A stretch of DNA of 64,000 bases, taken from Halalkalibacter wakoensis JCM 9140 (GTDB lineage: Bacteria > Bacillota > Bacilli > Bacillales > Bacillaceae_D). The stretch is from the NCBI RefSeq assembly GCF_000513095.1, contig NZ_BAUT01000003.1, positions 62,001 through 126,000 on the forward strand, given 5' to 3'. Numbering within the stretch: position 1 is the stretch's first letter; each line of letters begins with the position of its first letter. A program made the translations under genes and the position numbers. Below, piece after piece: positions 1-9,059 of this stretch. The notes beneath the pieces are model-generated. The model saw only the letters and a program-made list of their open reading frames with translations. It did not search any database and had not been told where the DNA came from.

Positions 1-35
1 TAAAAAATAAATGAATGAAAAAGGAGAGGAAAACA

Positions 36-995
36 GTGTTAAGAAAAAAGATTTTATTGATGTTTGTTATAGGTTTTGCGCTTTTCATGTTTGTTGGTTG
101 TAACGCTGAAGAGACACAACAAGAAGAGGTTGCCGAAGAACAAGAAACAACGGGGGCAATAGATGAGGCCATTGAAGTAGCTGAAGAAGATGAATTGTTT
201 ATCACAACTAGTTTTTCTATCTTAGGCGATGTTATTAGTACCATTGTAGGAGACAGAGGTACGGTAGAATATATTGTTCCAATTGGTGAAGAACCACATG
301 AATACGAGCCAGTTCCAAGTGATTTTCGAAAAGTTAGTGATTCAGATGTGTTCTATGTTAATGGTCTTGGGCTAGAGGAATGGCTAGAAAAGTTAGTTGA
401 GAGTGTTGGAGATGTTGAAGTTATTTCAGTAAGTGATGGTGTTACACCTATTATGTTAGGAGGAGACGAGGAAGAAGATCCTCATGCTTGGATGAGTGTA
501 GCAAACGTACAATTATATGTAGAAGCGATCGTTGCGGATTTAATTGAACGCGACCCAGCTGGAGAAAGCACGTATCGCGAAAATGCTGATGCTTATTTAG
601 CTGAGCTAGAAGAACTAGACGCTTATATTAAAGCTGAAATTGAGGCAATTCCTGAAGAAAATCGAGTCATTGTTGTAAGTGAAGATGCTTTCAAATATTT
701 TGGTGAAGCATACGGGTTCCAAACAGAAGGTGTTTGGGAAATCAATTCACATGAAGAAGGTACACCAGGACAAATTGCACGTGTCATTGATGTTGTAAAT
801 GATCAAAGCATTCCTGCAATCTTTGTTGAAACAACAGTTGACCGTCGATATATGGAATCTGTAGCAGGTGATACAGGTGTTGAAATTGCTGGTGAAGTAT
901 ACACAGATGCTATTGGTCAAGAAGGCAGTGGTGCTGAGACATACATTTTAATGATGAAGCATAATGTGGATACATTTGTAAATGGTTTGAAATAA
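36..995 (+). CDS. znuA: Zinc ABC transporter substrate-binding lipoprotein (ZnuA/AdcA type)
   Basis: This is an extracellular, lipid-anchored receptor that captures Zn (possibly Mn) and hands it to an ABC permease. A Lys-rich start, a hydrophobic segment and a lipobox ending FVGC form a lipoprotein signal, followed by an acidic Glu-rich linker. Cluster A-1 motifs are visible: EEPHEYEP (first metal His), DPHAW (second His), INSHEEG (third His) and a C-terminal acidic ligand region near VYTDAIG. The length of about 319 residues is normal for the family. I chose GTG at 36 because AAGGAGAGGA at 21-30 sits 5 bases upstream; an in-frame ATG at 15 lies before that site. The permease and ATPase genes are not next to it inside the window, and any promoter lies before the window. 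Zur sites near the neighbouring genes favour zinc over manganese. Confidence 0.88.
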   Translation: MLRKKILLMFVIGFALFMFVGCNAEETQQEEVAEEQETTGAIDEAIEVAEEDELFITTSFSILGDVISTIVGDRGTVEYIVPIGEEPHEYEPVPSDFRKVSDSDVFYVNGLGLEEWLEKLVESVGDVEVISVSDGVTPIMLGGDEEEDPHAWMSVANVQLYVEAIVADLIERDPAGESTYRENADAYLAELEELDAYIKAEIEAIPEENRVIVVSEDAFKYFGEAYGFQTEGVWEINSHEEGTPGQIARVIDVVNDQSIPAIFVETTVDRRYMESVAGDTGVEIAGEVYTDAIGQEGSGAETYILMMKHNVDTFVNGLK

Positions 996-1076
996 GTAAG
1001 CTGTATTTGCTAAGGTTATTGAACATAAGAATCAAGAACATCACACCATGCAAAAGCAGTTAATCTAAAAAACGAA

Positions 1077-1116
1077 GAAAGTAGCTCAATTAATTTTGGG
1101 CTGCTTTCTTTTTTTA
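1077..1116 (+). terminator. Rho-independent terminator after znuA
   Basis: A stem of GAAAG/AGCTCAA pairs with TTGGGCT/CTTTC around a 6-base loop and is followed by a T tract. It ends the znuA transcript. Confidence 0.75.
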
Positions 1117-1119
1117 TGT

Positions 1120-1148
1120 TTGATTCCAGACGAATAATCCTATACAAT
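1120..1148 (+). promoter_or_regulatory. SigA-type promoter of the flavoprotein gene
   Basis: TTGATT at 1120-1125 and TACAAT at 1143-1148 are separated by 17 bases. The predicted transcription start, near 1155, falls inside the adjacent Zur box, which fits repression by steric block. Confidence 0.55.
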
Positions 1149-1169
1149 AAAACGTAATAATTACGATTT
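1149..1169. promoter_or_regulatory. Zur box upstream of the flavoprotein gene
   Basis: The left half is AAAACGTAAT, then one spacer base, then the right half ATTACGATTT. It differs from the Bacillus Zur consensus (AAATCGTAAT, N, ATTACGATTT) at one position. It overlaps the predicted start of transcription 28 bases before the coding start, so the gene is probably induced by zinc limitation. Confidence 0.8.
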
Positions 1170-1198
1170 AAATCAAGTTGAGAAAGAAGGGTTATGTT

Positions 1199-2370
1199 TT
1201 GTTGGAATGGACGATTATAGGCGGAGGAATACAAGGGTGTACTCTTGCTAATTACTTATTGAAAACAGGTCGAATAAATCGATGTAATTTAGCTATTATT
1301 GACCCCAATACAGAACCGTTAGCAACGTGGAAAAGATGTACAAAGGAAATTGAGATGCCTTACTTGCGCTCACCATCCATTCATCATCTTGACATAGATC
1401 CGTTTGCACTTGAAAAATTTGCAAAAGGGAAATTTGGTAAACAAAGTAAGCATTTCTACGGTCCTTATAATAGGCCATCATTGGAAATTTTTAATACGCA
1501 TTGTGATATGCTGTTTGAAGAAATTAAATTAAAAGACAGTTGGATTACAGGAAAAGTGGAGAAGGTTGAGCGCTTTAAACAAAGATGGAGAATCTTCTTA
1601 ACGGATGGAAAAATGATTGAAAGTAAAAATGTTGTGCTTGCGATTGGACTAAGTGATCATCCGCATTTACCGATATGGGCTAGTGATTTACAACAAGAGG
1701 GGGCAGATATTAATCATATTTACGATCAACCAAAGAAGAGACCTATAGGGCATCAAGAGAAACTATTGATTGTGGGTGGGGGAATTAGCGCTATCCATAC
1801 CGCACTCAAATGGAGTAAACAAAAACCAGGAAAGGTACAATTGCTTACAAGACATTCTATAAGAACCCATCCGTTTGATTCAGACCCAGGTTGCTTGGGC
1901 CGAAACATATGAAATCGTTTGAAAAAGTAACATGTTTAAAGAAAAGAAGGCAGATGATTATGCAAGCAAGGTACCGGGGATCTGTTCCGCAAGAACTAAA
2001 AATGAGATTGCTACGGGAAGAGCGTGCAGGTCGACTAGACATTATTTTGGATGAAGTTGCGGAAGCAAGTTATAAAGACAGCCAAATTTACTTGACCTTA
2101 AATCATGGATCAACAGTAGCAGATCGAGTGTTATTAGCGACAGGTTTTCACGCCACTCCTCCAGGGATTCATTGGTTAAATGAGACCATTGAAAAAGAAC
2201 ACTTGCAATGTGCGACGTGTGGCTACCCTATTATTTCAGAAAAGTCGTTAGAGTGGGGAAAGAATCTTTATGTAATAGGTGCACTTTCAGAACTGGTTGT
2301 TGGACCAGTTGCCCGCAATATTTCTGGAGCTCGAAGAGGAGCCGAGAGAATAGTTTCTCAATTGATTTAG
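1199..2370 (+). CDS. FAD/NAD(P)-binding oxidoreductase, Zur-controlled (frameshifted)
   Basis: This is a predicted flavoprotein of the SidA/LucD or Pyr_redox_3-like group; its substrate is unknown. A dinucleotide-binding motif (IIGGGIQGCTLA) sits at the N-terminus and a second (IVGGGISAIHTA) near residue 190, typical of flavin- plus NADPH-binding monooxygenase-like proteins. An ATG-motif-like LLATGFHATPP follows in the C-terminal part. TTG at 1199 is preferred because AAGAAGG ends at 1190. The frame breaks near 1899 in a GGGCC run: adding one C joins LG to PKHMKSFEK and restores a protein of about 390 residues, so I annotate one gene. The Zur box directly upstream suggests a role in zinc starvation. 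It converges on the COG0523 gene. Assignment as a monooxygenase rather than another reductase is inference. Confidence 0.72.
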
Positions 2371-2390
2371 TGGACGGACAAAGTATAATA

Positions 2391-2423
2391 AAAAAAGCTG
2401 TTGAATAGTTTCAACAGCTTTTT
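2391..2423. terminator. Bidirectional terminator between convergent genes
   Basis: A 14-bp stem (AAAAAGCTGTTGAA pairing with TTCAACAGCTTTTT) has A and T tracts on either side. It serves the flavoprotein gene on the plus strand and the GTPase gene on the minus strand. Confidence 0.8.
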
Positions 2424-2431
2424 CGTATATC

Positions 2432-3612
2432 TTAAGCTTCAATATACTGTGGAAGCGGATCATACAATGTCGACCAATCTTGTGTCATTTCTTTATCTGT
2501 TAGTAAACATTTATCAAGCGAATCTTTCACTTCCTTATGATCCATATCAATTCCAATGAAAACGAGCTCTGTCATACGGTCACCGAATTTCGGATCCCAT
2601 TTTTCTTGAAGTTCTGGGTCTTCTAGAAGTGTTTGTTTTCTTTCGTCTTCTGGGTATGCTGCTACCCATTCTCCTGCGCCTTGTATCGTTACTAAAGATC
2701 CTGATTGAGAGATTAACCCAGCCATATTGTTTCGAGATGCTACCCAAATGAAGCCTTTTGCACGGACAACATCGGTAGGCCAATCCTCTAACCAGTTCAT
2801 TAAACGCTCAGGATGAAATGGTTTTCTGCTACGATAGACAAAAGAAGAAACCCCGTATTCCTCTGTCTCAGGTGTATGTTCTTCATTTAATTCTTTAATC
2901 CAGCCAGCATATTGACTTACTTTCTCAAAATCAAATTTTTCCGTTTGTAAAATGGTAGATAATTCGACATTGGAAAAAGATGTAGGGAGGATGGTCGCGT
3001 CAGAATTAAGTTTTCTCATGAATTGAACTAACTCATCCAAATCGACTTTTTGTAACATCTCAACTTTATTTAAGATAATAACATTGGCAAATTCAATTTG
3101 ATCGACAAGAAGATCAGATATTTCACGTGTATCAGACTCATCTGTACCCTCCTTGCGATCTAGCAGTGATTCTCCTGAAGCATAGTCTTCCCAAAAACGA
3201 TTTGCATCTACTACGGTCACCATCGTATCTAACTTGCATTTTTTTGTTAAATCAATTCCTGTTTCTTCATCAATATATGTGAATGTCTGGGCAACGGGAA
3301 CAGGTTCACTAATGCCAGATGATTCAATGACAATATAGTCAACACTACCGGCATCAACAATGCGCTCGACTTCCTTCATCAAATCTTCCTAAGTGTACAG
3401 CATATACAGCCATTCTGTAACTCAACCAACTTCTCTTCCGTCCTAAAAATACCAGTATTTTTAATTAGTTTTGCATCAATGTTTACTTCACTCATGTCAT
3501 TTACAATAACAGCTACTTTTAAACCTTCACGATTGCTGAGAATGTGATTTAGTAAAGTGGTTTTACCAGAACCTAAGTATCCACTTAAGACGGTAACAGG
3601 TATTTGTTTCAT
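2432..3612 (-). CDS. yciC: COG0523 zinc-metallochaperone GTPase, YciC/ZagA type (frameshifted)
   Basis: This is a cytoplasmic G3E-family GTPase that in B. subtilis supplies zinc to client enzymes during zinc starvation. The N-terminus holds a P-loop ([13 protein letters not shown]), the metal-binding CxCC motif (NGCICCTL) and the switch region ESSGISEP; a guanine motif of the NKxD type appears as LNKVE, and the C-terminal CobW_C domain is present. Plus-strand position ~3388 has lost one base in a GGG run: restoring it turns LRKI-stop into [12 protein letters not shown], as in homologues. The restored length of about 393 residues is normal. ATG at 3612 has an AAAGGAG site. A near-perfect Zur box lies 29 bases upstream. 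Although it sits next to a cobalamin operon and belongs to the CobW superfamily, the Zur box argues for zinc, not cobalt. Confidence 0.87.
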
Positions 3613-3640
3613 TTAAATATCTCCTTTGATAGATAAAAAT

Positions 3641-3661
3641 AAATAGTAATGATTACGATTT
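3641..3661. promoter_or_regulatory. Zur box upstream of the COG0523 GTPase
   Basis: AAATAGTAAT, one spacer base, then ATTACGATTT: one mismatch to the Bacillus Zur consensus. It lies between the minus-strand GTPase start (3612) and the plus-strand B12 promoter (3752), much closer to the GTPase. Confidence 0.83.
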
Positions 3662-3751
3662 GTATTTTAGCTTTCTTTTTTATCTTTGTAAAGAGGGGTA
3701 TTGTGAAAAGGATGAAATAGGGGCTTTTTGTTGAGGAAAGTCGAAATTTAG

Positions 3752-3780
3752 TTTACAAGGAACGAAAACTCTCTTATAAT
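3752..3780 (+). promoter_or_regulatory. SigA-type promoter of the cobalamin operon
   Basis: TTTACA at 3752-3757 and TATAAT at 3775-3780 are separated by 17 bases. Transcription would start near 3787, just before the riboswitch. Confidence 0.75.
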
Positions 3781-3804
3781 GCTTTTAGAGCAAAATTGAA
3801 TATC

Positions 3805-3980
3805 GAGCAAATAGGTTTTTAGGAACGTTTCGTTCTAAACTAAGAGGGAAGTTGGTGCAAGTCCAACACGGTCCCGCCACTGTAAACGATGAGGAAGATT
3901 AGTATCGTCCACTGTGCGAGTTAGCATGGGAAGGATAATCGACAATGATTCGTAAGTCAGGAGACCTGCCTATTTGTCTT
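3805..3980 (+). promoter_or_regulatory. Cobalamin (B12) riboswitch
   Basis: Diagnostic elements occur in order: ATAGGTTTTTAGGAACG near the 5' end, AAGAGGGAAGTTGGTGCAAG with its TCCAACACGGTCCC partner, the B12-box core GCCACTGTA, and the 3' closing element AAGTCAGGAGACCTGCC. It heads the 12.5-kb vitamin B12 transport and synthesis operon and would lower expression when adenosylcobalamin is plentiful. The ends given are approximate. Confidence 0.95.
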
Positions 3981-4093
3981 TAAGCTTCCTCGAGGAAAGG
4001 AATGTTTAAAAGTGCAGGATGTTTGCGATCCATTCGCAGACGGCGATTGTGTTGGTTAGCATGAACTAGATCCAATCTGTACCTTTTACATTC

Positions 4094-4123
4094 ACGCTTT
4101 TCCATCGGACAAGCGTTTTTTTT
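4094..4123 (+). terminator. Riboswitch-controlled intrinsic terminator
   Basis: The stem ACGCTT/AAGCGT is followed by eight Ts, 28 bases before btuF. Its place between riboswitch and first gene indicates control by premature termination. Confidence 0.8.
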
Positions 4124-4151
4124 GTTGCTCATAAATTAAGGGGGTAAGAAA

Positions 4152-5165
4152 ATGAGTTTTGAGTTTTTGAAGAAGTGGGGTTTACTAGGTCTTGTTTTAT
4201 TTGTCGCGATGTCTATTATTGTAGGCTGTGGCACGGTCGAACAAAACGAGCAAGGTGAACCAGCAGAAAATGAAGAAGAAATTGCTGAAACGGATGATGC
4301 TGTAGAAGAAGAGACGGGAGACCAGTTCCCAGTAACATTTGTTGACGATGCAGACCGCGAAATAACAATTGAGTCGGAGCCAGAAACTGTTGTTTCCATC
4401 CAACCAAGTAATACAGAAATTACTTTTGCTCTTGGTCAAGGGGATAAAGTAGTTGGTGTTTCAGATTTTGATAATTATCCGCCAGAAGTATTGGAAATTG
4501 AAAAGGTAGGCGGACAAGATATGAATGCAGAACTTATTTTAACACTGCTTCCAGATGTGGCTTTAGTGACAGATTATCATTACAGCACTCACGCTGATAT
4601 TTTAGAGCAATATGAAGAAGCAGGAATTAATGTTGTTGTTGTCGGAAGTGCTACATCATTTGATGATGTATATGAAAAAATCAACATGATTGCGACTGCT
4701 CTTGGAGCACAAGAACAAGCAAGTGCCATTATTGCTGATATGCAAGAGCGCCATGATGCTCTTAAGACACTAGCTGAAGAATCGATCACCGATAAGAAAA
4801 AAGTATGGGTAGAAGTTTCGCCTTCACCAGACATTTTTACAACGGGACAAGGAACATTTATGCATGAAATGTTAGAATCGATTCAAGCCATTAATGCAGC
4901 AGAAGATCATGAAGGTTGGGTAAGTTTAACAGAAGAAGAAATTGTTCAGCTTAATCCTGATGTTATTATTACGACATACGGTTATTATGTAGAAAACCCT
5001 AAAGACGAAGTCCTATCACGTGACGGTTGGGCTGAGGTTCCAGCTGTGAAGGAAGAACAAGTATTTGATGTAGATAATGATACGGTTGTAAGACCTGGTC
5101 CTCGTTTAATCGAAGGAGTCGAGACACTTGCAGAACTTATCTATCCAGAAGTATTTAAAAAGTAA
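4152..5165 (+). CDS. btuF: Vitamin B12 ABC transporter substrate-binding lipoprotein
   Basis: This is the cell-surface receptor for cobalamin or cobinamide. A lipoprotein signal ends in the lipobox IVGC near residue 25, followed by a Glu-rich linker and a class III periplasmic-binding fold: VSIQPSNTEITFALG, VGVSDFDNYPPE, LLPDVALVTDY and the C-terminal RPGPRLIEGVETLAE. The length (337 residues) fits. A GGGGGTAAG ribosome site precedes the ATG. It is the first gene of the B12 operon behind the riboswitch, and the btuC start lies inside its 3' end. Riboswitch control and linkage to cobinamide-salvage genes separate it from iron-siderophore receptors of the same fold. Confidence 0.92.
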   Translation: MSFEFLKKWGLLGLVLFVAMSIIVGCGTVEQNEQGEPAENEEEIAETDDAVEEETGDQFPVTFVDDADREITIESEPETVVSIQPSNTEITFALGQGDKVVGVSDFDNYPPEVLEIEKVGGQDMNAELILTLLPDVALVTDYHYSTHADILEQYEEAGINVVVVGSATSFDDVYEKINMIATALGAQEQASAIIADMQERHDALKTLAEESITDKKKVWVEVSPSPDIFTTGQGTFMHEMLESIQAINAAEDHEGWVSLTEEEIVQLNPDVIITTYGYYVENPKDEVLSRDGWAEVPAVKEEQVFDVDNDTVVRPGPRLIEGVETLAELIYPEVFKK

Positions 5166-6192
5166 AATTGTTTGGTTGTATATATTAAGCGGAGGGTTTG
5201 TACTTGGTACAGCCCTCCTTGGCTTATTAGTGAGTAGTGTCGTGATTCCTGTACCAACCATATTACATATTGTAGCAGAAAACAGTTTCGGTCTCGGTTG
5301 GTTGAATGATGTTCCGAGAAATGAGGAAATGATCATTTGGAACATTCGGTTTCCAAGAGTACTACTTGCCCTTTTTGTTGGAGCATCGCTAGCACTAGCA
5401 GGTGCTGCCTTTCAGGGACTTCTAAGAAACCCATTAGCTGACCCTTATACGATTGGCGTGTCATCAGGTGCTGCTTTAGGCGCCGTTTGTGTATTGTTTT
5501 TTCAAATAACCATTGTTGGCTTAGGCAGCTTTACGTTGCCAGTTGTGGCAATTGCTAGTGGTTTTCTGACATTATTAATTGTCTTTGGACTTGTTCGATT
5601 AAGTAGTAGAAGTTTAGCAATTGAAACCATCATTCTTGCGGGGATCATCATTAGTGCCTTTATTGGTGCGATAACGTCTCTTATTATCTCTTTAGGTGAT
5701 CGTGATTCGATGACCCAAATTATTTATTGGCTGTATGGCAGTGTAGGGATGAGAGGATGGAGTCATGTTCAGTTAATCATTCCTTTTATGGTTGTCGGTG
5801 CCTTTATTCTTTTTATGCATTATCGGGAATTAAATGCGTTGGCTTTAGGAGAAGATGCAGCGGACCATATTGGGGTCGATGTAAAAAGAGGAAAAACTTA
5901 TATTTTAATTGGGGCTTCGTTATTAACAGGAGCAGCTGTTGCTGTTTCGGGATCAATTGGCTTTGTTGGACTAGTCATCCCACATCTTGTCCGTTTGCTC
6001 ACAGGACCGAACCATCGTCATGTTCTGCCGTTATCCATGCTTACGGGTGGGGCTTTTCTGATTTTAGCCGATCTTGTTGCTAGAACGATTATTGCACCAA
6101 AAGAATTACCTATCGGTGTGATTACAGCTTTAATTGGGGCGCCAGTATTTGCTCTACTGCTAATTAAAGAAAGAATCGGAAGGAGGGGATAA
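5128..6192 (+). CDS. btuC: Vitamin B12 ABC transporter permease
   Basis: This is an inner-membrane permease of the FecCD/BtuC family. About ten hydrophobic segments are visible, with the family signature GAAFQGLLRNPLADPYT near residue 95 and the ATPase-contact region FVGLVIPHLVRLL near residue 280. The TTG start at 5128 overlaps the last 38 bases of btuF and is preceded by AAGGAG at 5113-5118, nine bases away, inside btuF, which suggests translational coupling. No later start has a ribosome site. The 354-residue length is normal. It is followed by btuD after three bases. Confidence 0.92.
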   Translation: MQNLSIQKYLKSKIVWLYILSGGFVLGTALLGLLVSSVVIPVPTILHIVAENSFGLGWLNDVPRNEEMIIWNIRFPRVLLALFVGASLALAGAAFQGLLRNPLADPYTIGVSSGAALGAVCVLFFQITIVGLGSFTLPVVAIASGFLTLLIVFGLVRLSSRSLAIETIILAGIIISAFIGAITSLIISLGDRDSMTQIIYWLYGSVGMRGWSHVQLIIPFMVVGAFILFMHYRELNALALGEDAADHIGVDVKRGKTYILIGASLLTGAAVAVSGSIGFVGLVIPHLVRLLTGPNHRHVLPLSMLTGGAFLILADLVARTIIAPKELPIGVITALIGAPVFALLLIKERIGRRG

Positions 6193-6195
6193 CAG

Positions 6196-7656
6196 ATGAT
6201 TGAAGTATGCAGCTTAGTTGGAGGTTATGGAAACAATACGATCATTAGTGACCTTCATTTGAATATAAAAAAAGGTGAATTCTTTACCCTTTTAGGTCCC
6301 AATGGAAGTGGCAAGACGACGTTATTTAAACTGATTACAGGCCAGCTACCTATTGAAAGTGGAGATATTCTCTTATCTGGTATCCCCATTCTTTCGATGT
6401 CAAAGCTCGAAAAAGCAAAAAAAGTAGCTGTTCTATCTCAGGAAATTCACGTTTCGTTTGATTATACAGTTGAAGAGATTATTAGTTTAGGCCGTTATCC
6501 TCATCAAAAGGGGTTGCTCAAACAATTATCAAAACGAGACAGAGACGTGATTAATGAAGTGATGGAACTAACTCAAGTTAGTCACTATCGTAAAACACAG
6601 TTTCGAATGATAAGTGGAGGAGAAAAACAAAGAGTATTGCTAGCAAAAGCGTTAGCCCAAGAGCCAGAAATTTTATTGTTAGATGAACCTACGAATCATT
6701 TAGATATTAAGCATACTTTTCAAATGCTAGATCTTATTAAAAAGCGACAAAAAGAAAAAGATTTGACCGTTTTTGCGATTTTACATGATCTAAATGTTGC
6801 ATCTTTATATGCAGATCGTGTTGGACTCCTTCACGAAGGCAAATTTCTAGAAGTTGGCGATGTGAATACACTACGAAAAGCAGACCAATTAAAAACAGTG
6901 TATGAAGTGGAAGTTAAAACACAGTCACATCCAACTTTACCTAAACCACAACTCCTCATGACACCAAATTATTCCGAACCAACTGGAGATTTCCCATTTA
7001 GTGAGTCCTATAACATCAAGCAAAATGACCAATATATCCATGTTCAATTTGAGAAACCGCTTAAGACAATATCCAATGGGGTGTTAGGAGAAGGCATTCA
7101 ATGGTTACAACATTTTTGTAATTTTCATGTTGATAAAAACTATAACTGTGATGATCCAAAGGCTGACTTACAAAGCTGGATGAAAAACAAGGGTATTCCT
7201 TCTGAATTAGCAGTTGGAATGATGACAGCTGTGAAACTGAAAGATATGGTTATGATGTCCAAAGAAACTGAAGGGATATCCATGTTTGTTCTTGTTACAG
7301 CTGGTGTTGGAAATGCCGTGGATATCACTTCGAACTCATTGACAAAAAAAGCAAGGACAATCGGTACCATTAATACGATGTTGTTCATTGATGCTCACTT
7401 CACTGATGGGGCACTAGTGAACGGATATATGTCCGCAACAGAAGCGAAAGTAAAAGCACTTCATGACCTACAGGTTAAAGATCCCCATACGCATACCCTT
7501 GCAACAAGTACGTCGACCGACGCGCTTTTAGTTGCTCTTTCCCAACAAGGGCTTCAGACAGCTTATGCTGGTTCAGGCACAGTTGTGGGAAAAGGAATTG
7601 GTCAGCTTGTCTATGAAGCGACAAAAAAGGCGATAGAGATGAATCTTCGAAAATAA
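6196..7656 (+). CDS. btuD: BtuD-CbiZ fusion: B12 importer ATPase with cobinamide amidohydrolase
   Basis: Residues 1-255 are an ABC ATPase: Walker A GPNGSGKTT, Q-loop LSQEI, signature ISGGEKQR, Walker B ILLLDEPTNHLD and H-loop ILHDL. It powers BtuCF import. After a short linker, residues ~270-486 form a CbiZ domain (VTAGVGNAVDITS, GTINTMLFIDA, STSTDALLVA), which removes the aminopropanol side of (adenosyl)cobinamide to give cobyrate-level salvage. Joining import to the first salvage step in one polypeptide couples uptake with remodelling of foreign corrinoids. The downstream genes can rebuild the nucleotide loop from cobyrate. The 486-residue length is about the sum of both families, with no stop or frameshift between them. 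Confidence 0.9.
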   Translation: MIEVCSLVGGYGNNTIISDLHLNIKKGEFFTLLGPNGSGKTTLFKLITGQLPIESGDILLSGIPILSMSKLEKAKKVAVLSQEIHVSFDYTVEEIISLGRYPHQKGLLKQLSKRDRDVINEVMELTQVSHYRKTQFRMISGGEKQRVLLAKALAQEPEILLLDEPTNHLDIKHTFQMLDLIKKRQKEKDLTVFAILHDLNVASLYADRVGLLHEGKFLEVGDVNTLRKADQLKTVYEVEVKTQSHPTLPKPQLLMTPNYSEPTGDFPFSESYNIKQNDQYIHVQFEKPLKTISNGVLGEGIQWLQHFCNFHVDKNYNCDDPKADLQSWMKNKGIPSELAVGMMTAVKLKDMVMMSKETEGISMFVLVTAGVGNAVDITSNSLTKKARTIGTINTMLFIDAHFTDGALVNGYMSATEAKVKALHDLQVKDPHTHTLATSTSTDALLVALSQQGLQTAYAGSGTVVGKGIGQLVYEATKKAIEMNLRK

Positions 7657-7679
7657 TGGTTTCATTGGAGGTGTTTATT

Positions 7680-9059
7680 ATGAGCAATCGAATTGTGATT
7701 GCAGGTACGAGCAGTGGTGTTGGAAAAACAACCGTAACAATTGGTCTAATGGCCGCATTTAAGAAGCGAGGATTGACGGTTCAAGGGTTTAAATGTGGCC
7801 CAGACTATATTGACCCTTCCTATCATACAGCAGTAACTGAACGGGCTTCACGTAACTTAGACAGTTGGATGCTGACAGAGGAGACACTGCTAGATGTATT
7901 TACTCATGGAAGCGAAGGAGCAGATATGTCTATTCTAGAAGGCGTGATGGGTTTTTTTGATGGGAAAAACCCTGAAAACAACGATGGCAGTACAGCTGAT
8001 ATCAGTATCATCACGAGAAGTCCGGTTATTCTCGTCGTTGATTGTTCTGCTATGGCTAGAAGTGCTGCTGCTATCGTAAAAGGATTTCAAACTTTTGATG
8101 AAGAAGCAAAAATCGTCGGTGTCATCGCAAATAAAGTGGGAAGTGAAGGCCATTTTCAGTTAGTGAAAACCGCCGTCGAGAAAGAATGTAACATTCCGGT
8201 TATTGGGTATGTGAAGAGTGAATTAGGAATTGAAATGCCTGAGAGGCACCTGGGTCTTATACCTTCCATTGAAAGAGGCGAGTTGGAGCCTTTTTTTGAT
8301 CAATTGGGTGAACTTGTTAGTCAAACCATTGATCTCGATCAACTTCTAGAACTATCTGCTGCCGAGTCATTGCCTGCTAAAAGCCTTTCTATGTTTAAGC
8401 GAGCTGAACAATGTGTAGTACGAGTAGCAGTTGCAAAAGATGCAGCTTTCAACTTTTATTACCCTGAAAATCTAGAGCTGATGGAAGCAAAAGGCATGGA
8501 GATCGTTTATTTCTCACCATTGGCTAATGAACCGTTACCTGCAAATGTTGATGGTCTCTATATTGGTGGTGGTTTTCCTGAGGAATTTGCGCCTGCTCTT
8601 GCTCAAAATGACATTTCAAAAAAGGCAATAAAAAAAGCAATTGAACAAGGAATGCCCACGTTAGCAGAGTGTGGTGGATACATGTATTTATCGGAGGCAA
8701 TTAAGACTAGTGATCACCTTAGTCATGAAATGGTAGGAATTATACCTGGAGTGGCAAAAATGGAGAAGCATTTAATGGCTTTAGGATATAGAGAAGTCCG
8801 AGGAATGAATGAAAATTTTTTACTTGGTGATCAAGTAGCAAAAGGACATGAATATCATTATTCTAGTTTTCATAACCAATCAGACGATTTTCTTCATGCA
8901 TATGAAACGAAAGGGATGCGAGGAACAGGGAAGGAAGGGTATGTAAGCCATCATCTAGTTGCTGGATACACCCACTTTCATTTTGCTTCTTGTCCGGATA
9001 TGATTGATAATTGGAAGCGCAAATGCGTGGAGACTATGCCTAATGAGGAGAAAATATGA
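7680..9059 (+). CDS. cbiA: Cobyrinate a,c-diamide synthase
   Basis: This enzyme amidates the a and c carboxylates of cobyrinate using glutamine and ATP. The N-terminal dethiobiotin-synthetase-like domain has [10 protein letters not shown]; the C-terminal glutamine amidotransferase domain has the nucleophile in [10 protein letters not shown] (Cys near residue 330) and a late HYSSFH region. ATG at 7680 follows GGAGGTG at 7667-7673. The length of about 459 residues is typical. It overlaps cobT by four bases. Its presence implies that corrin-ring precursors are made elsewhere in the genome or that cobyrinate is salvaged, because no ring-building genes lie in this operon. Confidence 0.92.
   Translation: MSNRIVIAGTSSGVGKTTVTIGLMAAFKKRGLTVQGFKCGPDYIDPSYHTAVTERASRNLDSWMLTEETLLDVFTHGSEGADMSILEGVMGFFDGKNPENNDGSTADISIITRSPVILVVDCSAMARSAAAIVKGFQTFDEEAKIVGVIANKVGSEGHFQLVKTAVEKECNIPVIGYVKSELGIEMPERHLGLIPSIERGELEPFFDQLGELVSQTIDLDQLLELSAAESLPAKSLSMFKRAEQCVVRVAVAKDAAFNFYYPENLELMEAKGMEIVYFSPLANEPLPANVDGLYIGGGFPEEFAPALAQNDISKKAIKKAIEQGMPTLAECGGYMYLSEAIKTSDHLSHEMVGIIPGVAKMEKHLMALGYREVRGMNENFLLGDQVAKGHEYHYSSFHNQSDDFLHAYETKGMRGTGKEGYVSHHLVAGYTHFHFASCPDMIDNWKRKCVETMPNEEKI

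Noticed and set aside
3379-3395. Programmed frameshift in the COG0523 gene
   Set aside because: No classic slippery heptamer or downstream structure is evident, and the same kind of homopolymer loss occurs in many unrelated genes here.
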